Part shown: positions 51,542-61,379 of the stretch, piece after piece
How positions within the stretch are numbered: the first letter of the stretch is position 1
How the letters are laid out: each line of letters opens with the position of its first letter
Assembly: GCA_902767845.1 (NCBI GenBank)
Contig: CACXIV010000003.1
Coordinates: 1-64,000, forward strand
Reading direction: 5' to 3'
From: an uncultured Ruminococcus sp.
Lineage (GTDB): Bacteria; Bacillota; Clostridia; Oscillospirales; Acutalibacteraceae
DNA: 64,000 bases
Translations under genes and position numbers: made by a program
The notes under the pieces: generated by a model
The model's input: only the letters and a program-made list of their open reading frames with translations
Database searches by the model: none
Told to the model about the DNA's origin: nothing

Positions 51542-52140
51542 TTGTTCAGGATCTTTGTCAAAAAGCTGAGCCTGTGGTACGGACAGGGACCGTATTTTTT
51601 TATCGCCTCAACATGAGCCTTTGTGCCGTAGCCCTTGTGCTTGTCAAAAAGGTACTCGGGATATTCCTCGGCGTACTTATAAAGCAGTCTGTCCCTTGAC
51701 ACCTTTGCCAATACAGAGGCGCAGGCGATCGACATCGACTTGGCGTCGCCCTTGATGATGAACTCGCTGTCTATGTCGAGCTTTGGCAGACGGTTGCCGT
51801 CTATCATAGCGAAGTCGGCCTTGACCGAAAGTCCCTCGACGGCGCGCTTCATGGCGAGCATAGTGGCGTTGAGTATATTCATTTCCTCGATCTCCTCAAC
51901 GCTCGCGAAGGCGACGGAGTACGATACCGAGCGTTCCCTGATAACGTCAAACAGAGCCTCGCGCTTTTTTTCACTCAGTTTTTTTGAATCGTTCACGCCC
52001 TCGATAACGGTGTTTTCGGGCAGAATAACAGCGGCGGCGCATACCGGTCCCGCCAATGGACCTCTACCCGCCTCATCTACTCCGCAGACCGCCCTGTAGC
52101 CTTTGGCGATCGCTTGATTTTCATATTCCAGCCAATTCAT
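51538..52140 (-). CDS. rnhB: Ribonuclease HII
   Basis: A 200-residue enzyme that cleaves the RNA strand of RNA/DNA hybrids and removes single ribonucleotides from DNA. The N-terminal signature [20 protein letters not shown] carries the catalytic DE; further acidic ligands are in AMIDGNRLP and [18 protein letters not shown]. Size is normal. It overlaps rbgA upstream (ATGA) and yraN downstream, one operon. Confidence 0.95.
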   Translation of the reverse strand: MNWLEYENQAIAKGYRAVCGVDEAGRGPLAGPVCAAAVILPENTVIEGVNDSKKLSEKKREALFDVIRERSVSYSVAFASVEEIEEMNILNATMLAMKRAVEGLSVKADFAMIDGNRLPKLDIDSEFIIKGDAKSMSIACASVLAKVSRDRLLYKYAEEYPEYLFDKHKGYGTKAHVEAIKKYGPCPYHRLSFLTKILNK

Positions 52141-53015
52141 TTCAATTCTCCGTTCGGCATTTCAACCGTTATTCTTCCGAGCTTCGCCGCCCTGAACTCG
52201 TCAAGCAGCATAACGGAAGCCCGTTCCGTGTCGATCTCTCCGCCCGAGATAAGCATACCTCTCTTTTTGCCGATAAGCCGCAGCAGCTCGTAGGAATCGG
52301 TGTTTTCGAGATCGGTATTTTCAAGCTTGAAGCGGGTAATGAACTCCTCGGGCTTGAGCTCCTTTAGAAAGTCAAGCAGCCTCACCGCCAGCAGCTCGGT
52401 ATCAAGTATCTGATCCTTTACGGCTCCGGTAAACGCGAGGTGCTCGCCGACGATTTTATCGTCGAACTTAGGCCAAAGGACTCCGGGCGTATCGAGCATT
52501 TCAAGGTTATTGCTTATCGTGAACCACTGATTTCCCCTTGTAACGCCGGGTCTGTCCTCTACCTTTGCCCTGTTCTGCCTTGACATCTTGTTGATGAAGG
52601 AGGACTTGCCGACGTTCGGGATCCCGACTATCATTATCCTCATCATCGGGTTCCTCATACCCTTCGATTTCAGCCTGCTGATCTTTTCGCTGAGGACGTT
52701 ATTGACCGCTTGGGGAAATTTGTTCAGTCCCCTGCCGCTTTTGCAGTCCACGGCGATCGCGGTAATGCCCTGTTTGGCAAAGTGATCTATCCACATTTTT
52801 GTGGCGGTCTTATTTGCCATGTCGCATTTGTTGAGAAGGATAACCCTCGGCTTGCTTTGGATAATGCCGTTGAGATCCGGATTGCGGCTGCTAACGGGGA
52901 TCCTCGCGTCAATGATCTCGGCAACGGCGTCAACGAGCTTTAGGTTTGCCTGTATCTGTCTTTTGGTCTTGGTCATATGACCGGGAAACCATTGAATATT
53001 CTGCATTTCACTCAT
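52137..53015 (-). CDS. rbgA: RbgA/YlqF ribosome biogenesis GTPase
   Basis: A 292-residue circularly permuted GTPase: G4 ([10 protein letters not shown]) precedes G1 ([15 protein letters not shown]) and G3 ([10 protein letters not shown]). The N-terminal [14 protein letters not shown] is diagnostic. It acts in late assembly of the 50S subunit. It lies between lepB and rnhB, as in Bacillus (ylqF-rnhB). Confidence 0.94.
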   Translation of the reverse strand: MSEMQNIQWFPGHMTKTKRQIQANLKLVDAVAEIIDARIPVSSRNPDLNGIIQSKPRVILLNKCDMANKTATKMWIDHFAKQGITAIAVDCKSGRGLNKFPQAVNNVLSEKISRLKSKGMRNPMMRIMIVGIPNVGKSSFINKMSRQNRAKVEDRPGVTRGNQWFTISNNLEMLDTPGVLWPKFDDKIVGEHLAFTGAVKDQILDTELLAVRLLDFLKELKPEEFITRFKLENTDLENTDSYELLRLIGKKRGMLISGGEIDTERASVMLLDEFRAAKLGRITVEMPNGELK

Positions 53016-53034
53016 AATATGATCCTCTTTACAA

Positions 53035-53073
53035 AAACAAAGCCTATTTCAAACGGAATGAAACAGGCTTTGC
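53035..53073 (-). terminator. Terminator after lepB
   Basis: CAAAGCCTATTTC / GAAACAGGCTTTG with one bulge; on the minus strand followed by TTTTTG. It separates lepB from rbgA. Confidence 0.75.
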
Positions 53074-53083
53074 GAATGTCTGA

Positions 53084-53821
53084 TTAATAAAGATAACCGA
53101 AGTGGTCAAACGGGAAGGCAACTACCTGCGCCTTGCCGATAACATCCTTGACGTCGATCAGACCGATCTCGGTGCTGCGGCTGTCAAGGGAAACCTGGCG
53201 GTTATCGCCCATAACAAAGATCTTGCCGTCGGGGATAACGTCCGGGATCTCGTTATTGCCGAAGTTGCCGGAGAAGGTGGTGCCTTTTATATAAGGCTCG
53301 TCGATAACTACGCCGTCAACGATGATGCGGTCGTTTTCCTTATCGAGCTTGAGCGTCTGGCCTTCTTTGGCGATAACGCGCTTGATTATGGGCTTTTTGT
53401 ACTCGGCGCCGTGAGAAATAACAACGATATCATTATTATTCGGCGTGTAGAAAAGATTGGTGACAATAACCTTGTCGTTTGTCTGGAGCGTATCGTTCAT
53501 TGATGTACCGTCAACGTCAACGAGCCTGAACACAAATGTCAGGCAAACAACAACGATGGCTATAGCGAAAACGATGCAGCGTATCCAGTCGAACACGCCT
53601 GCCATTGCTCCCTCGGGCTTGGCGGCAACAAAATAAGTCTTGTTGTCAGCCGTTTTCTTAGCCTCACGATTCTCGGTCTTTTCCTCAGCCTTATATATGT
53701 AATAATCGTCATAATCAGAGGTTTTGCCGTGTTTCTTATCTTTACCAAGATACATTTCGGGATTGATTTCGACAGAAAGGTCTAAATCCCTGTCGCGATC
53801 CCTGTAATCGTCGTTACTCAA
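53084..53821 (-). CDS. lepB: Signal peptidase I
   Basis: A 245-residue membrane protease that removes signal peptides from exported proteins. It has a long charged cytoplasmic N-terminus (about 80 residues, Asp/Lys/Tyr-rich), one membrane span (CIVFAIAIVVVCLTFVF), catalytic Ser in VDGTSMNDTLQ, catalytic Lys in KRVIAKEGQTL and the box GDNRQVSLDSR. The long N-terminal tail is unusual compared with Bacillus SipS (about 10 residues before the span) but occurs in Ruminococcaceae. It lies after the rplS terminator. Confidence 0.94.
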   Translation of the reverse strand: MSNDDYRDRDRDLDLSVEINPEMYLGKDKKHGKTSDYDDYYIYKAEEKTENREAKKTADNKTYFVAAKPEGAMAGVFDWIRCIVFAIAIVVVCLTFVFRLVDVDGTSMNDTLQTNDKVIVTNLFYTPNNNDIVVISHGAEYKKPIIKRVIAKEGQTLKLDKENDRIIVDGVVIDEPYIKGTTFSGNFGNNEIPDVIPDGKIFVMGDNRQVSLDSRSTEIGLIDVKDVIGKAQVVAFPFDHFGYLY

Positions 53822-53849
53822 AATCTCACCTGCTTTACGTTACGGTAGT

Positions 53850-53883
53850 AAAAAAGGGAACTTTAAGCAAGTCCCCTTTTTTA
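53850..53883 (-). terminator. Terminator between rplS and lepB
   Basis: AAAAAGGGAACT / AGTCCCCTTTTTT with one bulge and a 7-base loop; T-run on the minus strand. Confidence 0.8.
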
Positions 53884-53894
53884 TATTCGAGAAT

Positions 53895-54242
53895 TTACTT
53901 GCGAATCTGTTCCTTAACCTTAGCAGCCTTACCGACTCTGTCACGCAGATAGTAGAGCTTGCTTCTGCGAACCTTACCGTAACGAACAACCTTAACGTCC
54001 TTTACGTTGGGTGAGTGAAGGGGGAATACCCTCTCTACGCCAACGCCGTACGCTACGCGTCTTACGGTGAATGTCTCGGCTACTCCGCTGCCCTTCTTGG
54101 CGATAACGGTGCCTTCAAACATCTGGATTCTTTCTCTGTTACCTTCACGAATGTTTACCGATACCCTTACGGTATCGCCGATGCCGAACTCGGGAGTTGA
54201 TTCCTTTACCGAATCAGCAGCGATTGTCTTTAATGCGTCCAT
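53895..54242 (-). CDS. rplS: 50S ribosomal protein L19
   Basis: A 115-residue protein with the L19 features [34 protein letters not shown] and [22 protein letters not shown]19 sits at the 30S/50S interface. The ATG follows TAGGAGGATAAAA. It has its own strong promoter and a structured leader of about 115 bases. Confidence 0.97.
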   Translation of the reverse strand: MDALKTIAADSVKESTPEFGIGDTVRVSVNIREGNRERIQMFEGTVIAKKGSGVAETFTVRRVAYGVGVERVFPLHSPNVKDVKVVRYGKVRRSKLYYLRDRVGKAAKVKEQIRK

Positions 54243-54358
54243 TTTTATCCTCCTAATTTTACCCGATATTCATGCACCACTGCAGCGGACTATCAGTTCT
54301 TAAATGACGGCTGTGCCGTTATTTGAGCCACGTCGCGAGTTACGACGGAACCAAATGC
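54243..54358 (-). promoter_or_regulatory. Structured leader of rplS, candidate L19 autoregulatory element
   Basis: Between promoter and start, the leader can form AAATAACGGC / GCCGTCATTT (one mismatch, about 54302-54324) and CGTCG / CGACG (about 54331-54346). The position fits the L19 leader class that responds to excess L19, but I could not confirm the conserved core. Confidence 0.45.
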
Positions 54359-54364
54359 TTAAAT

Positions 54365-54393
54365 ATTATATCATAAAGGAAATAATAATTCAA
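54365..54393 (-). promoter_or_regulatory. Sigma-A promoter for rplS
   Basis: On the minus strand TTGAAT (54388-54393), 17 bases, TATAAT (54365-54370). Confidence 0.75.
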
Positions 54394-54472
54394 GCCCCTT
54401 TTTGATTTATTTTGAAATATATCTGAACGGTATTATTCCCTGCTCTTCTGCCCGTTCAAAATCAACGGACGA

Positions 54473-55390
54473 TCATCCGCTTATTTTTTCGAGCTTGTTC
54501 AAAAAGCCGGAAAAATACTCGGGAAGGCTTGAATCAAACTCGATGTACTCTCCGCTTCTCGGGTGGATAAACCCGATTTTTTTAGCGTGCAGGCACTGTC
54601 CCTCAAAGCTCAGCTTCTCGTTTTTTACGCCGTAGACCTTATCCCCTGCCACGGGATGTCCGAGGTATGCCATATGTACCCTGATCTGATGGGTCCTGCC
54701 GGTCTCAAGCCTGCATTTTATATGCGTATAGCCCCTGTAACGACGCAGAACGGTGTAATGAGTAACCGCGTTTTTGCTGTTCTTTTGAGTGACGCACATC
54801 TTTTTGCGATCGTTGGGGTTCCTGCCTATCGGCGCGTCAACGGTGCCGGAATCATCCTTTAGATTGCCGAAAACGACCGCCTCGTACTCCCTGGTAAACG
54901 AGTGTTCCTTGATCTGTTCGGCGAGCGAGGCATGGGCAAAATCGTTTTTTGCTACGATCAGCAGTCCGCTTGTATCCTTGTCGATCCTGTGGACGATACC
55001 GGGGCGCATTACTCCGTTTATTCCGGAAAGGCTGCCTCCGCAGTGATAAAGCAGAGCGTTTACAAGGGTGCCGTCGTAGTTGCCGGCGGCAGGATGCACC
55101 ACCATGCCCTTGGGCTTGTTTACAACGAGCAGGTCGCCGTCCTCATAAACAATGTCGAGCGGAATATTCTCCGCCTTAGCCTCATACGCCACGGGATCGG
55201 GAACGCCGACCTCTACGCAGTCGCCCGAGGATAGCTTGAAATTTTTGCCGACAACCTTGCCGTTGACCTTAACAAGCTCCTTTTCTATAAGCGAAACCGA
55301 GGCGCTTCGGGACAGCCCGATACCGCTTTCGGCTACGAACTTATCGACCCTTATGCCGTTTTCGGTGCAAATAAGCTTATGCTCAGTCAT
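54473..55390 (-). CDS. rluD: RluD-type 23S rRNA pseudouridine synthase
   Basis: A 305-residue RluA-family enzyme: N-terminal S4 RNA-binding domain (GIRVDKFVAESG...SRSASVSLIEKELVKVNG) and catalytic core with Asp in VHRIDKDTSGLLIVAKN, followed by LETGRTHQIRVHMAYLGHPV. It isomerises uridines in large-subunit rRNA. It overlaps lspA by 8 bases, the usual lspA-rluD pair. Confidence 0.92.
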   Translation of the reverse strand: MTEHKLICTENGIRVDKFVAESGIGLSRSASVSLIEKELVKVNGKVVGKNFKLSSGDCVEVGVPDPVAYEAKAENIPLDIVYEDGDLLVVNKPKGMVVHPAAGNYDGTLVNALLYHCGGSLSGINGVMRPGIVHRIDKDTSGLLIVAKNDFAHASLAEQIKEHSFTREYEAVVFGNLKDDSGTVDAPIGRNPNDRKKMCVTQKNSKNAVTHYTVLRRYRGYTHIKCRLETGRTHQIRVHMAYLGHPVAGDKVYGVKNEKLSFEGQCLHAKKIGFIHPRSGEYIEFDSSLPEYFSGFLNKLEKISG

Positions 55391-55859
55391 TTTTCTTAAC
55401 CTTTTTCTTATCCTTGCCGGCGGATTTTACAAAGTAGTATACCGCGAGGACCGCCACGCCGACCGTAATGCAGTAATCCGCGAAGTTGCAGACAGGCGGA
55501 AAGAAGGACAGGCTCAGATAGTCGATAACGTAGCCGTAGATTATGCGGTCGATCAAATTGCCGACGCCTCCGCCGATTATCAGTCCGGCAAGGACGTAGA
55601 ACAGCCTTCCCTCCGGACGGTTTTTGAACATGTAAAAAACTATCGCGAAAATAAACAGCGAGGTCAGAACGATGAACAGCACACGCATATCCTGAAACAT
55701 GCCGAAGGCTACGCCGCGGTTTTCGACATAGGTCAGGTTAAACAAACCGTCGATCACGGTCACGGTGCCGACCGGCTTTAGGCAGGTGACGATAAAGTAT
55801 TTAATAATCTGGTCGGCAATCACTACAAGAGCGCCGATAATCAGTGCTAATAAGGGCAT
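55383..55859 (-). CDS. lspA: Lipoprotein signal peptidase (signal peptidase II)
   Basis: A 158-residue membrane aspartyl protease with four hydrophobic helices. Catalytic Asps are in GGVGNLIDRI and PPVCNFADYCI; the conserved NRGVAFG segment is present. It cleaves prolipoproteins before the lipidated Cys. The ATG follows TGGAGGAT closely. It precedes rluD and follows ileS. Confidence 0.95.
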   Translation of the reverse strand: MPLLALIIGALVVIADQIIKYFIVTCLKPVGTVTVIDGLFNLTYVENRGVAFGMFQDMRVLFIVLTSLFIFAIVFYMFKNRPEGRLFYVLAGLIIGGGVGNLIDRIIYGYVIDYLSLSFFPPVCNFADYCITVGVAVLAVYYFVKSAGKDKKKVKKND

Positions 55860-55874
55860 ATATCCTCCATAAGG

Positions 55875-55908
55875 ATAAATCGGCGCAATAAAAATCGCAC
55901 CGATTTAT
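55875..55908 (-). repeat. Stable hairpin between ileS and lspA
   Basis: ATAAATCGGTGC pairs with GCGCCGATTTAT on the minus strand (12 bp, one G-U), loop about 10 bases. No T-run follows, so processing or stability control is more likely than termination. Confidence 0.45.
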
Positions 55909-55918
55909 ATGAGCTCAA

Positions 55919-58684
55919 TTATTTTAAGTTTTCACAGCAGCGCGCGCAGAGCGTGGGATGCTCGCTGTTAAGGCCTACAGTCTTGCTGATAGACCAGCAG
56001 CGCTCACACTTTTCGCCCTCCGCCTTTTCTACGCCGATCTCAAGCTCTCCGCCGTTATCAACGACCTCGAGCTCGGATACGATGAACGCGTCCTTTAGCT
56101 CGGCCTGAGCCTTTCTGAGGAAATCGAGCTTGGCGTTTCCGGCTGAAAGCACGACCTTGCTCTCGAGCGAGCTCTTGATGGTCTTTTCTTTGACAAGGGG
56201 CTCGATAGTCTTTTTAACGTCGTCTCTGAGAGTGTGGATCTCGTCCCAGAAGCTCATGAAGTCCTCGTCAGCGTCAACGGCGACCTTCTCGGGCATCTCG
56301 TTAAAGATAACATGATCAGCCCTGTCGGCAGCCGAATGAGGCATGTACTTCCAGATCTCGTCCGAGGTGTACGCGAGGATCGGAGCCAACATTCTCGTCA
56401 TGGCGTTGAGAATGAGGTAAATCGAGCTTTGAGCCGATCTTCTGAGCTTGCTGTCAGCCTTCTCTGTATAAAGTCTGTCCTTGAGGACGTCAAGGTAGAA
56501 GTTGGACATATCAACAACGCAGAAGTTGTGGATAGTGTGATAAACGATATGGAACTCGTAATTGTCGTAGGCCTCTTTTACCTTATCAATAAGGCTGTTA
56601 AGCTTCGCGAGAGCCCACTTGTCGATCGCGGTATACTCCGAGGGAGCTACCATATCCTTATCGGGATCAAAGTCAAACAGGTTGCCGAGGATATATCTGG
56701 CGGTATTTCTGATCTTCCTGTATGACTCCGAGGTCTGTTTCAGAATATCAAAGGAGATGTTGACATCGGACTGATAGTCGCAGGAAGCTACCCACAGGCG
56801 GAGAACGTCCGCGCCGTACTGCTTGATGACCTCCTGAGGACTGATGCCGTTGCCGAGGGATTTACTCATTTTGCGCTTCTCCATATCGAGGATCATACCG
56901 TGAGTAAGAACGGTCTTGTAAGGAGCAACGCCGGCTGTAGCCACCGAGGTAAGGAGTGAGGACTGGAACCAGCCTCTGTACTGATCGTTACCCTCAAGGT
57001 AAAGATCGGCGGGGAATTTGAGGTAATCACGGCGCTTTACAACGGCGGTATGCGAAGAACCGCTGTCGAACCAAACGTCCATGATATCCTTTTCTTTATC
57101 AAAATCAGCGCATCCGCACTTGGGACATTTTGTACCCTCGGGAAGGATATCCGATGCGTCGTGGCTGAACCACGCGTTCGAGCCCTCTTTGCCGAACAGC
57201 TCTGCTACCGCGAGCATGGCTTCCCTGTCGATATAGGGCTCGCCGCAGTCCTTGCAGTAGAAGATCGGGATGGGCACGCCCCATTTTCTCTGACGAGAGA
57301 TACACCAGTCTTTTCTGTCGCGAACCATTGAGGTGATCCTGTCCTTGCCCCACGCTGGGATCCATTCAACTGTGTTGATGGCGTCGACAGCCTCGTCCTT
57401 GAAGTCGTCGACCGAGCAGAACCACTGATCCGTCGCCCTGAAAAGGATCGGAGATTTACATCTCCAGCAGTGCGGATACTGGTGGATAATTTTCTTTAGT
57501 GCAAATAAGTTGCCTGTGGAATCAAGCTTTATGGCGATTTTTTTGTTTGCCTCTTCTGTCTTGAGACCGGCGAACTCTCCGGCCTCTTCAGTGAGGACTC
57601 CGTCGCCGTTTACGGGACAGATAACGGGGATCTCGGGATAATTGCGGCAGACGTTGTAGTCATCAACGCCGTGACCGGGAGCGGTATGAACGCAGCCGGT
57701 ACCGCTTTCGAGAGTGACGTGCTCGCCTACGATAAGCATAGACTCGCGGTCAAGGAAGGGGTGCTGAGTCTTCATGTACTCAAGCTCGCTGCCCTTTAGA
57801 GCGGCAACAACGGAATAATCCGTGATACCGGCTTCCTCCATCGCCTGCTTATAAAGATCGGTAGCCATCACATAGTATTCGTCGCCGCTTTGGATGACCG
57901 AATACTCATAACGGGGACCTACGCAGATGGCGACGTTCGCGGGGAGCGTCCAGGTGGTAGTTGTCCAGATAACAAAGAAAACCTTTGACGGATCGATACC
58001 CATGGCCGAGAATTTACCGAGGTCGTCTGTGACCTTGAATTTAACGTAGATAGAATGGCAGGGGTCCTCTGCGTATTCGATTTCGGCTTCCGCAAGCGCT
58101 GTTTTACACTCTGGGCACCAGTAAACGGGCTTTAATCCGCGGTAAATATAACCCTTGTCGGCCATTTCGGCAAACACCCTGATCTGCTCCGCCTCAAACT
58201 CATGGGTGAGCGTCACGTAAGGATGATCCCATTCGCCGATCGCGCCGAGGCGCTTGAACTGCTCGCGCTGATCGTTGATGTAACCGGTAACGAACTCCTC
58301 GCAGAGCTTTCTGAGCTCTACAACGGAGATATCGGCAGAGCTGCCGATACCGGCCTTTTGCCTTGCCTTTAGCTCTGTAGGCAAACCGTGGGTATCCCAG
58401 CCGGGAACATACGGAGCCTTAAAGCCGGCCATGTTTTTATATCGAACGATAAAGTCCTTTAAGATTTTATTGAGCGCGTGTCCGAGGTGGATATCGCCGT
58501 TAGCATACGGAGGTCCGTCGTGAAGGACAAACACGGGCTTGCCCTCGTTGAGCTCCATAAGTTTATCGTATATCCTCTCGTCTTCCCAATTTTTCAGCGT
58601 AACGGGTTCGCTCTTGGGCAGACCGGCACGCATAGGAAAATCGGTCTTGGGCAGATTTAAGGTTGCATTGTAATCTTGGGACAT
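55919..58684 (-). CDS. ileS: Isoleucyl-tRNA synthetase
   Basis: A 921-residue class I synthetase. The HIGH-type motif is [13 protein letters not shown], the KMSKS motif is [11 protein letters not shown], the editing domain lies between, and the C-terminal zinc finger is [10 protein letters not shown]...CARCCENL. It is the bacterial (mupirocin-sensitive type) form judged by length and zinc finger. It lies 36 bases after divIVA; no T-box leader fits in that gap, so expression follows the division operon. Confidence 0.97.
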   Translation of the reverse strand: MSQDYNATLNLPKTDFPMRAGLPKSEPVTLKNWEDERIYDKLMELNEGKPVFVLHDGPPYANGDIHLGHALNKILKDFIVRYKNMAGFKAPYVPGWDTHGLPTELKARQKAGIGSSADISVVELRKLCEEFVTGYINDQREQFKRLGAIGEWDHPYVTLTHEFEAEQIRVFAEMADKGYIYRGLKPVYWCPECKTALAEAEIEYAEDPCHSIYVKFKVTDDLGKFSAMGIDPSKVFFVIWTTTTWTLPANVAICVGPRYEYSVIQSGDEYYVMATDLYKQAMEEAGITDYSVVAALKGSELEYMKTQHPFLDRESMLIVGEHVTLESGTGCVHTAPGHGVDDYNVCRNYPEIPVICPVNGDGVLTEEAGEFAGLKTEEANKKIAIKLDSTGNLFALKKIIHQYPHCWRCKSPILFRATDQWFCSVDDFKDEAVDAINTVEWIPAWGKDRITSMVRDRKDWCISRQRKWGVPIPIFYCKDCGEPYIDREAMLAVAELFGKEGSNAWFSHDASDILPEGTKCPKCGCADFDKEKDIMDVWFDSGSSHTAVVKRRDYLKFPADLYLEGNDQYRGWFQSSLLTSVATAGVAPYKTVLTHGMILDMEKRKMSKSLGNGISPQEVIKQYGADVLRLWVASCDYQSDVNISFDILKQTSESYRKIRNTARYILGNLFDFDPDKDMVAPSEYTAIDKWALAKLNSLIDKVKEAYDNYEFHIVYHTIHNFCVVDMSNFYLDVLKDRLYTEKADSKLRRSAQSSIYLILNAMTRMLAPILAYTSDEIWKYMPHSAADRADHVIFNEMPEKVAVDADEDFMSFWDEIHTLRDDVKKTIEPLVKEKTIKSSLESKVVLSAGNAKLDFLRKAQAELKDAFIVSELEVVDNGGELEIGVEKAEGEKCERCWSISKTVGLNSEHPTLCARCCENLK

Positions 58685-58720
58685 TTTATTATCTCTCCAG
58701 TTTTATGATTAATGATATGA

Positions 58721-59425
58721 TTATTCAGCGGAAACGTCGTAGTTGTCTCCGAATTTGAGGTGGCTGAACTTGCTGGGGCGCTTTACGGCTACCTTTGTAT
58801 CGTCAGCCTGAGCGGTCTGCTCAACATACTGAGGTCTGATCTCCTGCTGAGGAGCCGCCTGGGGCTCGGGCTGAGAAACAGACTGTACCTCCTGCTCGGG
58901 AGCGTACTCGGTCTCGGCGACAGGCTCTGTGGGATATTTTTCATCGAGAGCCTTCTTTGAGTTTTCGAGGTCAACGGATGTGGGGAGCTCGTCGATAGCC
59001 TTGATGTGGCTTCTGTAAAGCTCGATAAGCTCGTTCCTGAGGGCAACGGCGTCCGCCTGGAGAGAAAGGTAATTATCCTTCTCGAGCGCGGTCATCTTGT
59101 TGGCCTCTACAGAGAGAGCCTGAGCCTTTTCCTCGGCGTCGCGGATGATCCTTCCGGCCTTTTCCCTTGCCTCTTTGATGCAGGCGTCGCTCATCTTCTG
59201 AGAAGTAAGAAGGGCGTTCCTTACGGTCTCCTCGTCCGCTCTGTACTCCTCAAGACGGGTAGCGAGTCTGTCGATTTTATGTACAAGATTTGTTTTCTCT
59301 TTTTTAAGCTGCTCAAAAGAAGCGATTACCTCGTCGATAAACGCGTCGACGTCCTCAGCCCTGTAGCCTCCGCTGAGAGTCGCTTTTCTGAAGCTGACAT
59401 TTTTGATCTCATCAATTGTTAACAT
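58721..59425 (-). CDS. divIVA: DivIVA-domain cell division protein
   Basis: A 234-residue protein: N-terminal DivIVA membrane-targeting segment (FRKATLSGGYRAEDVDAFIDEV), a coiled coil (about 30-150) and a disordered Glu/Pro/Gln-rich tail. DivIVA-type proteins gather at curved membranes of poles and septa. AAGGAG precedes the ATG. The ylmH-divIVA-ileS order is typical of Firmicutes. Confidence 0.92.
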   Translation of the reverse strand: MLTIDEIKNVSFRKATLSGGYRAEDVDAFIDEVIASFEQLKKEKTNLVHKIDRLATRLEEYRADEETVRNALLTSQKMSDACIKEAREKAGRIIRDAEEKAQALSVEANKMTALEKDNYLSLQADAVALRNELIELYRSHIKAIDELPTSVDLENSKKALDEKYPTEPVAETEYAPEQEVQSVSQPEPQAAPQQEIRPQYVEQTAQADDTKVAVKRPSKFSHLKFGDNYDVSAE

Positions 59426-59437
59426 ATATTACACTCC

Positions 59438-60181
59438 TTATCTAAAATGAATAATTGATATTCTGATACGGTGTTTTTTAGTTTCACCCATCACACCGTT
59501 AATCTTAAACTTGCCCTTGCCCCTGACGGTCAGTGTATCTCCATCGCAAACCGCTTTGCTGATGTTGGTACACTCAACAAAGTTTAAGGTCACGTTGCCC
59601 GACAAAATCAGGTTTTTGGTTTTTTCTCTCGACAGTCCGGAAACAGCCGCGACGATATTGTCAAGTCTCAAAGACGAAACGACCGCAGACATTTCTTCCA
59701 CCCCTCTGCCCTGAGGCAGGGAACCGATATCGGCGTCGGAGATCCTGACGCCTACTCTGCCGATTTTGAAAATCTGAGACTTGATATACTCGGCGATCTC
59801 TGATTTTACAAAAACAACGGTTCTTCCGTCCCCTACAAGGATATCGCCGACTGTCTCGCGCTCGATGCCGAGAGACATAAGCGCGCCCAAAAAATCTCTG
59901 TGCGTAAGCTTATCGGCGGCTCTGAACGAAAACTCGAGCGCCTCTATCGGATAGTCCTCGTCATCACCATAACAGTCAAGACAAAGCACCTTTCGCTCGC
60001 TGTTCTCATATCCGCCGAAAAAGCCGTATGAATCAAACCCGATCCTTTTCAGGTGATCCTCTGCCCGAGCCTGCTCCGCCTCGCTCAAAAACGAAAAGAA
60101 GTAAGGCTTTTGCCGCTTTTGGCACAGAAACACCGCGTCGTCGAGCTTAGATAAAAACAGCTTGTCCTTATCAGAAGTATA
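59438..60181 (-). CDS. ylmH: YlmH-family S4-domain RNA-binding protein
   Basis: About 247 residues: a YlmH N-terminal domain (LTHRDFLGALMSLGIERETVGDILV is characteristic) and a C-terminal S4 RNA-binding domain (SSLRLDNIVAAVSGLSREKT). Relatives act on stalled or splitting ribosomes, and the gene is linked to division clusters. The start is uncertain. GTG 60181 overlaps sepF by 11 bases; a TTG at 60205 is the alternative. Neither has a good Shine-Dalgarno, so coupling to sepF is likely. Confidence 0.88.
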   Translation of the reverse strand, partial: YTSDKDKLFLSKLDDAVFLCQKRQKPYFFSFLSEAEQARAEDHLKRIGFDSYGFFGGYENSERKVLCLDCYGDDEDYPIEALEFSFRAADKLTHRDFLGALMSLGIERETVGDILVGDGRTVVFVKSEIAEYIKSQIFKIGRVGVRISDADIGSLPQGRGVEEMSAVVSSLRLDNIVAAVSGLSREKTKNLILSGNVTLNFVECTNISKAVCDGDTLTVRGKGKFKINGVMGETKKHRIRISIIHFR

Positions 60182-60650
60182 CACCGCTGTTTTCAAGCTC
60201 GTCAAGCAGATCGTCGCCTGTCAAATCAACGTTGCTCGGGATAATAATATATGTATTGGAGGCAACTCTTTTGATTTTTCCGTTATTCGCGTACGCGACG
60301 CCGCTGAGGAAGTCAAGGATCCTTCTTGCCATATCCTTGTTTGTATCCTCGAGGTTAAGAACTACAGTGTGGGTCTTTGTAAGCTCGTCGGCAATAGCGC
60401 GGGTCTCCTCGCCAAAGCGCTCGGGCTTAAAAATACCAACCTGAAGCTTTGCGGTCGCGTTGATATTTACAACCTTATTTCTTGAAGTAGAACCGCTCGA
60501 TACGGGCTGTCTGTCTCTGTCTCTGTCTCTTTCCCTGACAGTTACTTCCTCGTAATCGTCGCTGTCGTCGGCATAGCCGTACTCATCGTACTCATACTCG
60601 TCGTCGGGAGCGTCCCACATACGTTTAAACTTGTCTACAATTCCTGCCAT
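60171..60650 (-). CDS. sepF: SepF, FtsZ-anchoring division protein
   Basis: A 159-residue protein. The N-terminus is an amphipathic membrane-binding start (MAGIVDKFKRMWDAPDDEY), followed by an acidic/RD-rich linker with (RD)n repeats and the SepF core (VGIFKPERFGEETRAIADEL, LNLEDTNKDMARRILDFLSG). It links FtsZ to the membrane at the septum. It lies between yggS and ylmH, as in Bacillus (ylmE-ylmF). Confidence 0.95.
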   Translation of the reverse strand: MAGIVDKFKRMWDAPDDEYEYDEYGYADDSDDYEEVTVRERDRDRDRQPVSSGSTSRNKVVNINATAKLQVGIFKPERFGEETRAIADELTKTHTVVLNLEDTNKDMARRILDFLSGVAYANNGKIKRVASNTYIIIPSNVDLTGDDLLDELENSGVYF

Positions 60651-60665
60651 TTGTTTCTCCTCCTG

Positions 60666-61379
60666 TTATGTGTAATCTCTTGCGCCAAACAACGCAGATC
60701 CAACTCTTACCATATTTGCGCCTTCGAGTATCGCCTCGTAGTAGTCAGATGACATACCCATCGACAATATACTCATATTTATATTATCTAATTTTTTTTG
60801 CGATATGTCAATAAATAACTTGTGCATATTATTAAAATAATTTAAAATTTTTCGTGTATTATCACAAATCGGGGGTATTGTCATCAAACCTTTGACCGAA
60901 ATTGACTCCAATTGAGCGATTTGGCAGAGTAATTCTTCAAGATTCTCCTCAAACACGCCCGATTTATTCTCTTCCCTGCCGATGTTTACTTCAACGAGGA
61001 TATCGGTCGTGATACCCCTCTTCTTGGATTCCTTGGAGATTTCCTTCGCGAGCTTTAGGCTGTCGACCGACTGGATAAGATCCACCTTGCCGGCGATCTG
61101 ACGAACCTTGTTTGTCTGCAAGTGACCGATAAACTGCAAAGAGCAGTTTTCAAGGTCATAATCGTCGTACTTGGAAAGGAGCTCCTGCACCCTGTTCTCG
61201 CCGATATGGTCAAGTCCGAGCGAGATAGCGTGGTTGATGGTGGGAGCGTCAACGGTCTTTGTCGCCGCGAGGAAGGTGATGTCCGAGCGGTTTTTTCCGA
61301 CCTTCTGAGCCGCCTCGGCGATCCTCTCGTTTATCTTTTTATAATTGTATTCAACGTCAAGCAATGACCTTTCCGTCAT
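60666..61379 (-). CDS. yggS: YggS/YlmE-type PLP homeostasis protein
   Basis: A 237-residue single-domain, alanine-racemase N-like PLP protein. The cofactor lysine is in ITFLAATKTVDAPTIN; HIGENRVQELLSKYD, FIGHLQTNK and LSMGMSSDYYEAI are signatures. It buffers pyridoxal phosphate rather than catalysing a known reaction. The ATG at 61379 has AAGGAG 9 bases away; the ATG at 61388 touches that motif. It overlaps the hlyD-like gene by 23 bases. Confidence 0.92.
   Translation of the reverse strand: MTERSLLDVEYNYKKINERIAEAAQKVGKNRSDITFLAATKTVDAPTINHAISLGLDHIGENRVQELLSKYDDYDLENCSLQFIGHLQTNKVRQIAGKVDLIQSVDSLKLAKEISKESKKRGITTDILVEVNIGREENKSGVFEENLEELLCQIAQLESISVKGLMTIPPICDNTRKILNYFNNMHKLFIDISQKKLDNINMSILSMGMSSDYYEAILEGANMVRVGSALFGARDYT

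Noticed and set aside
58685-58720. T-box leader for ileS
   Set aside because: Only 36 bases separate divIVA and ileS, far too short for a T-box.
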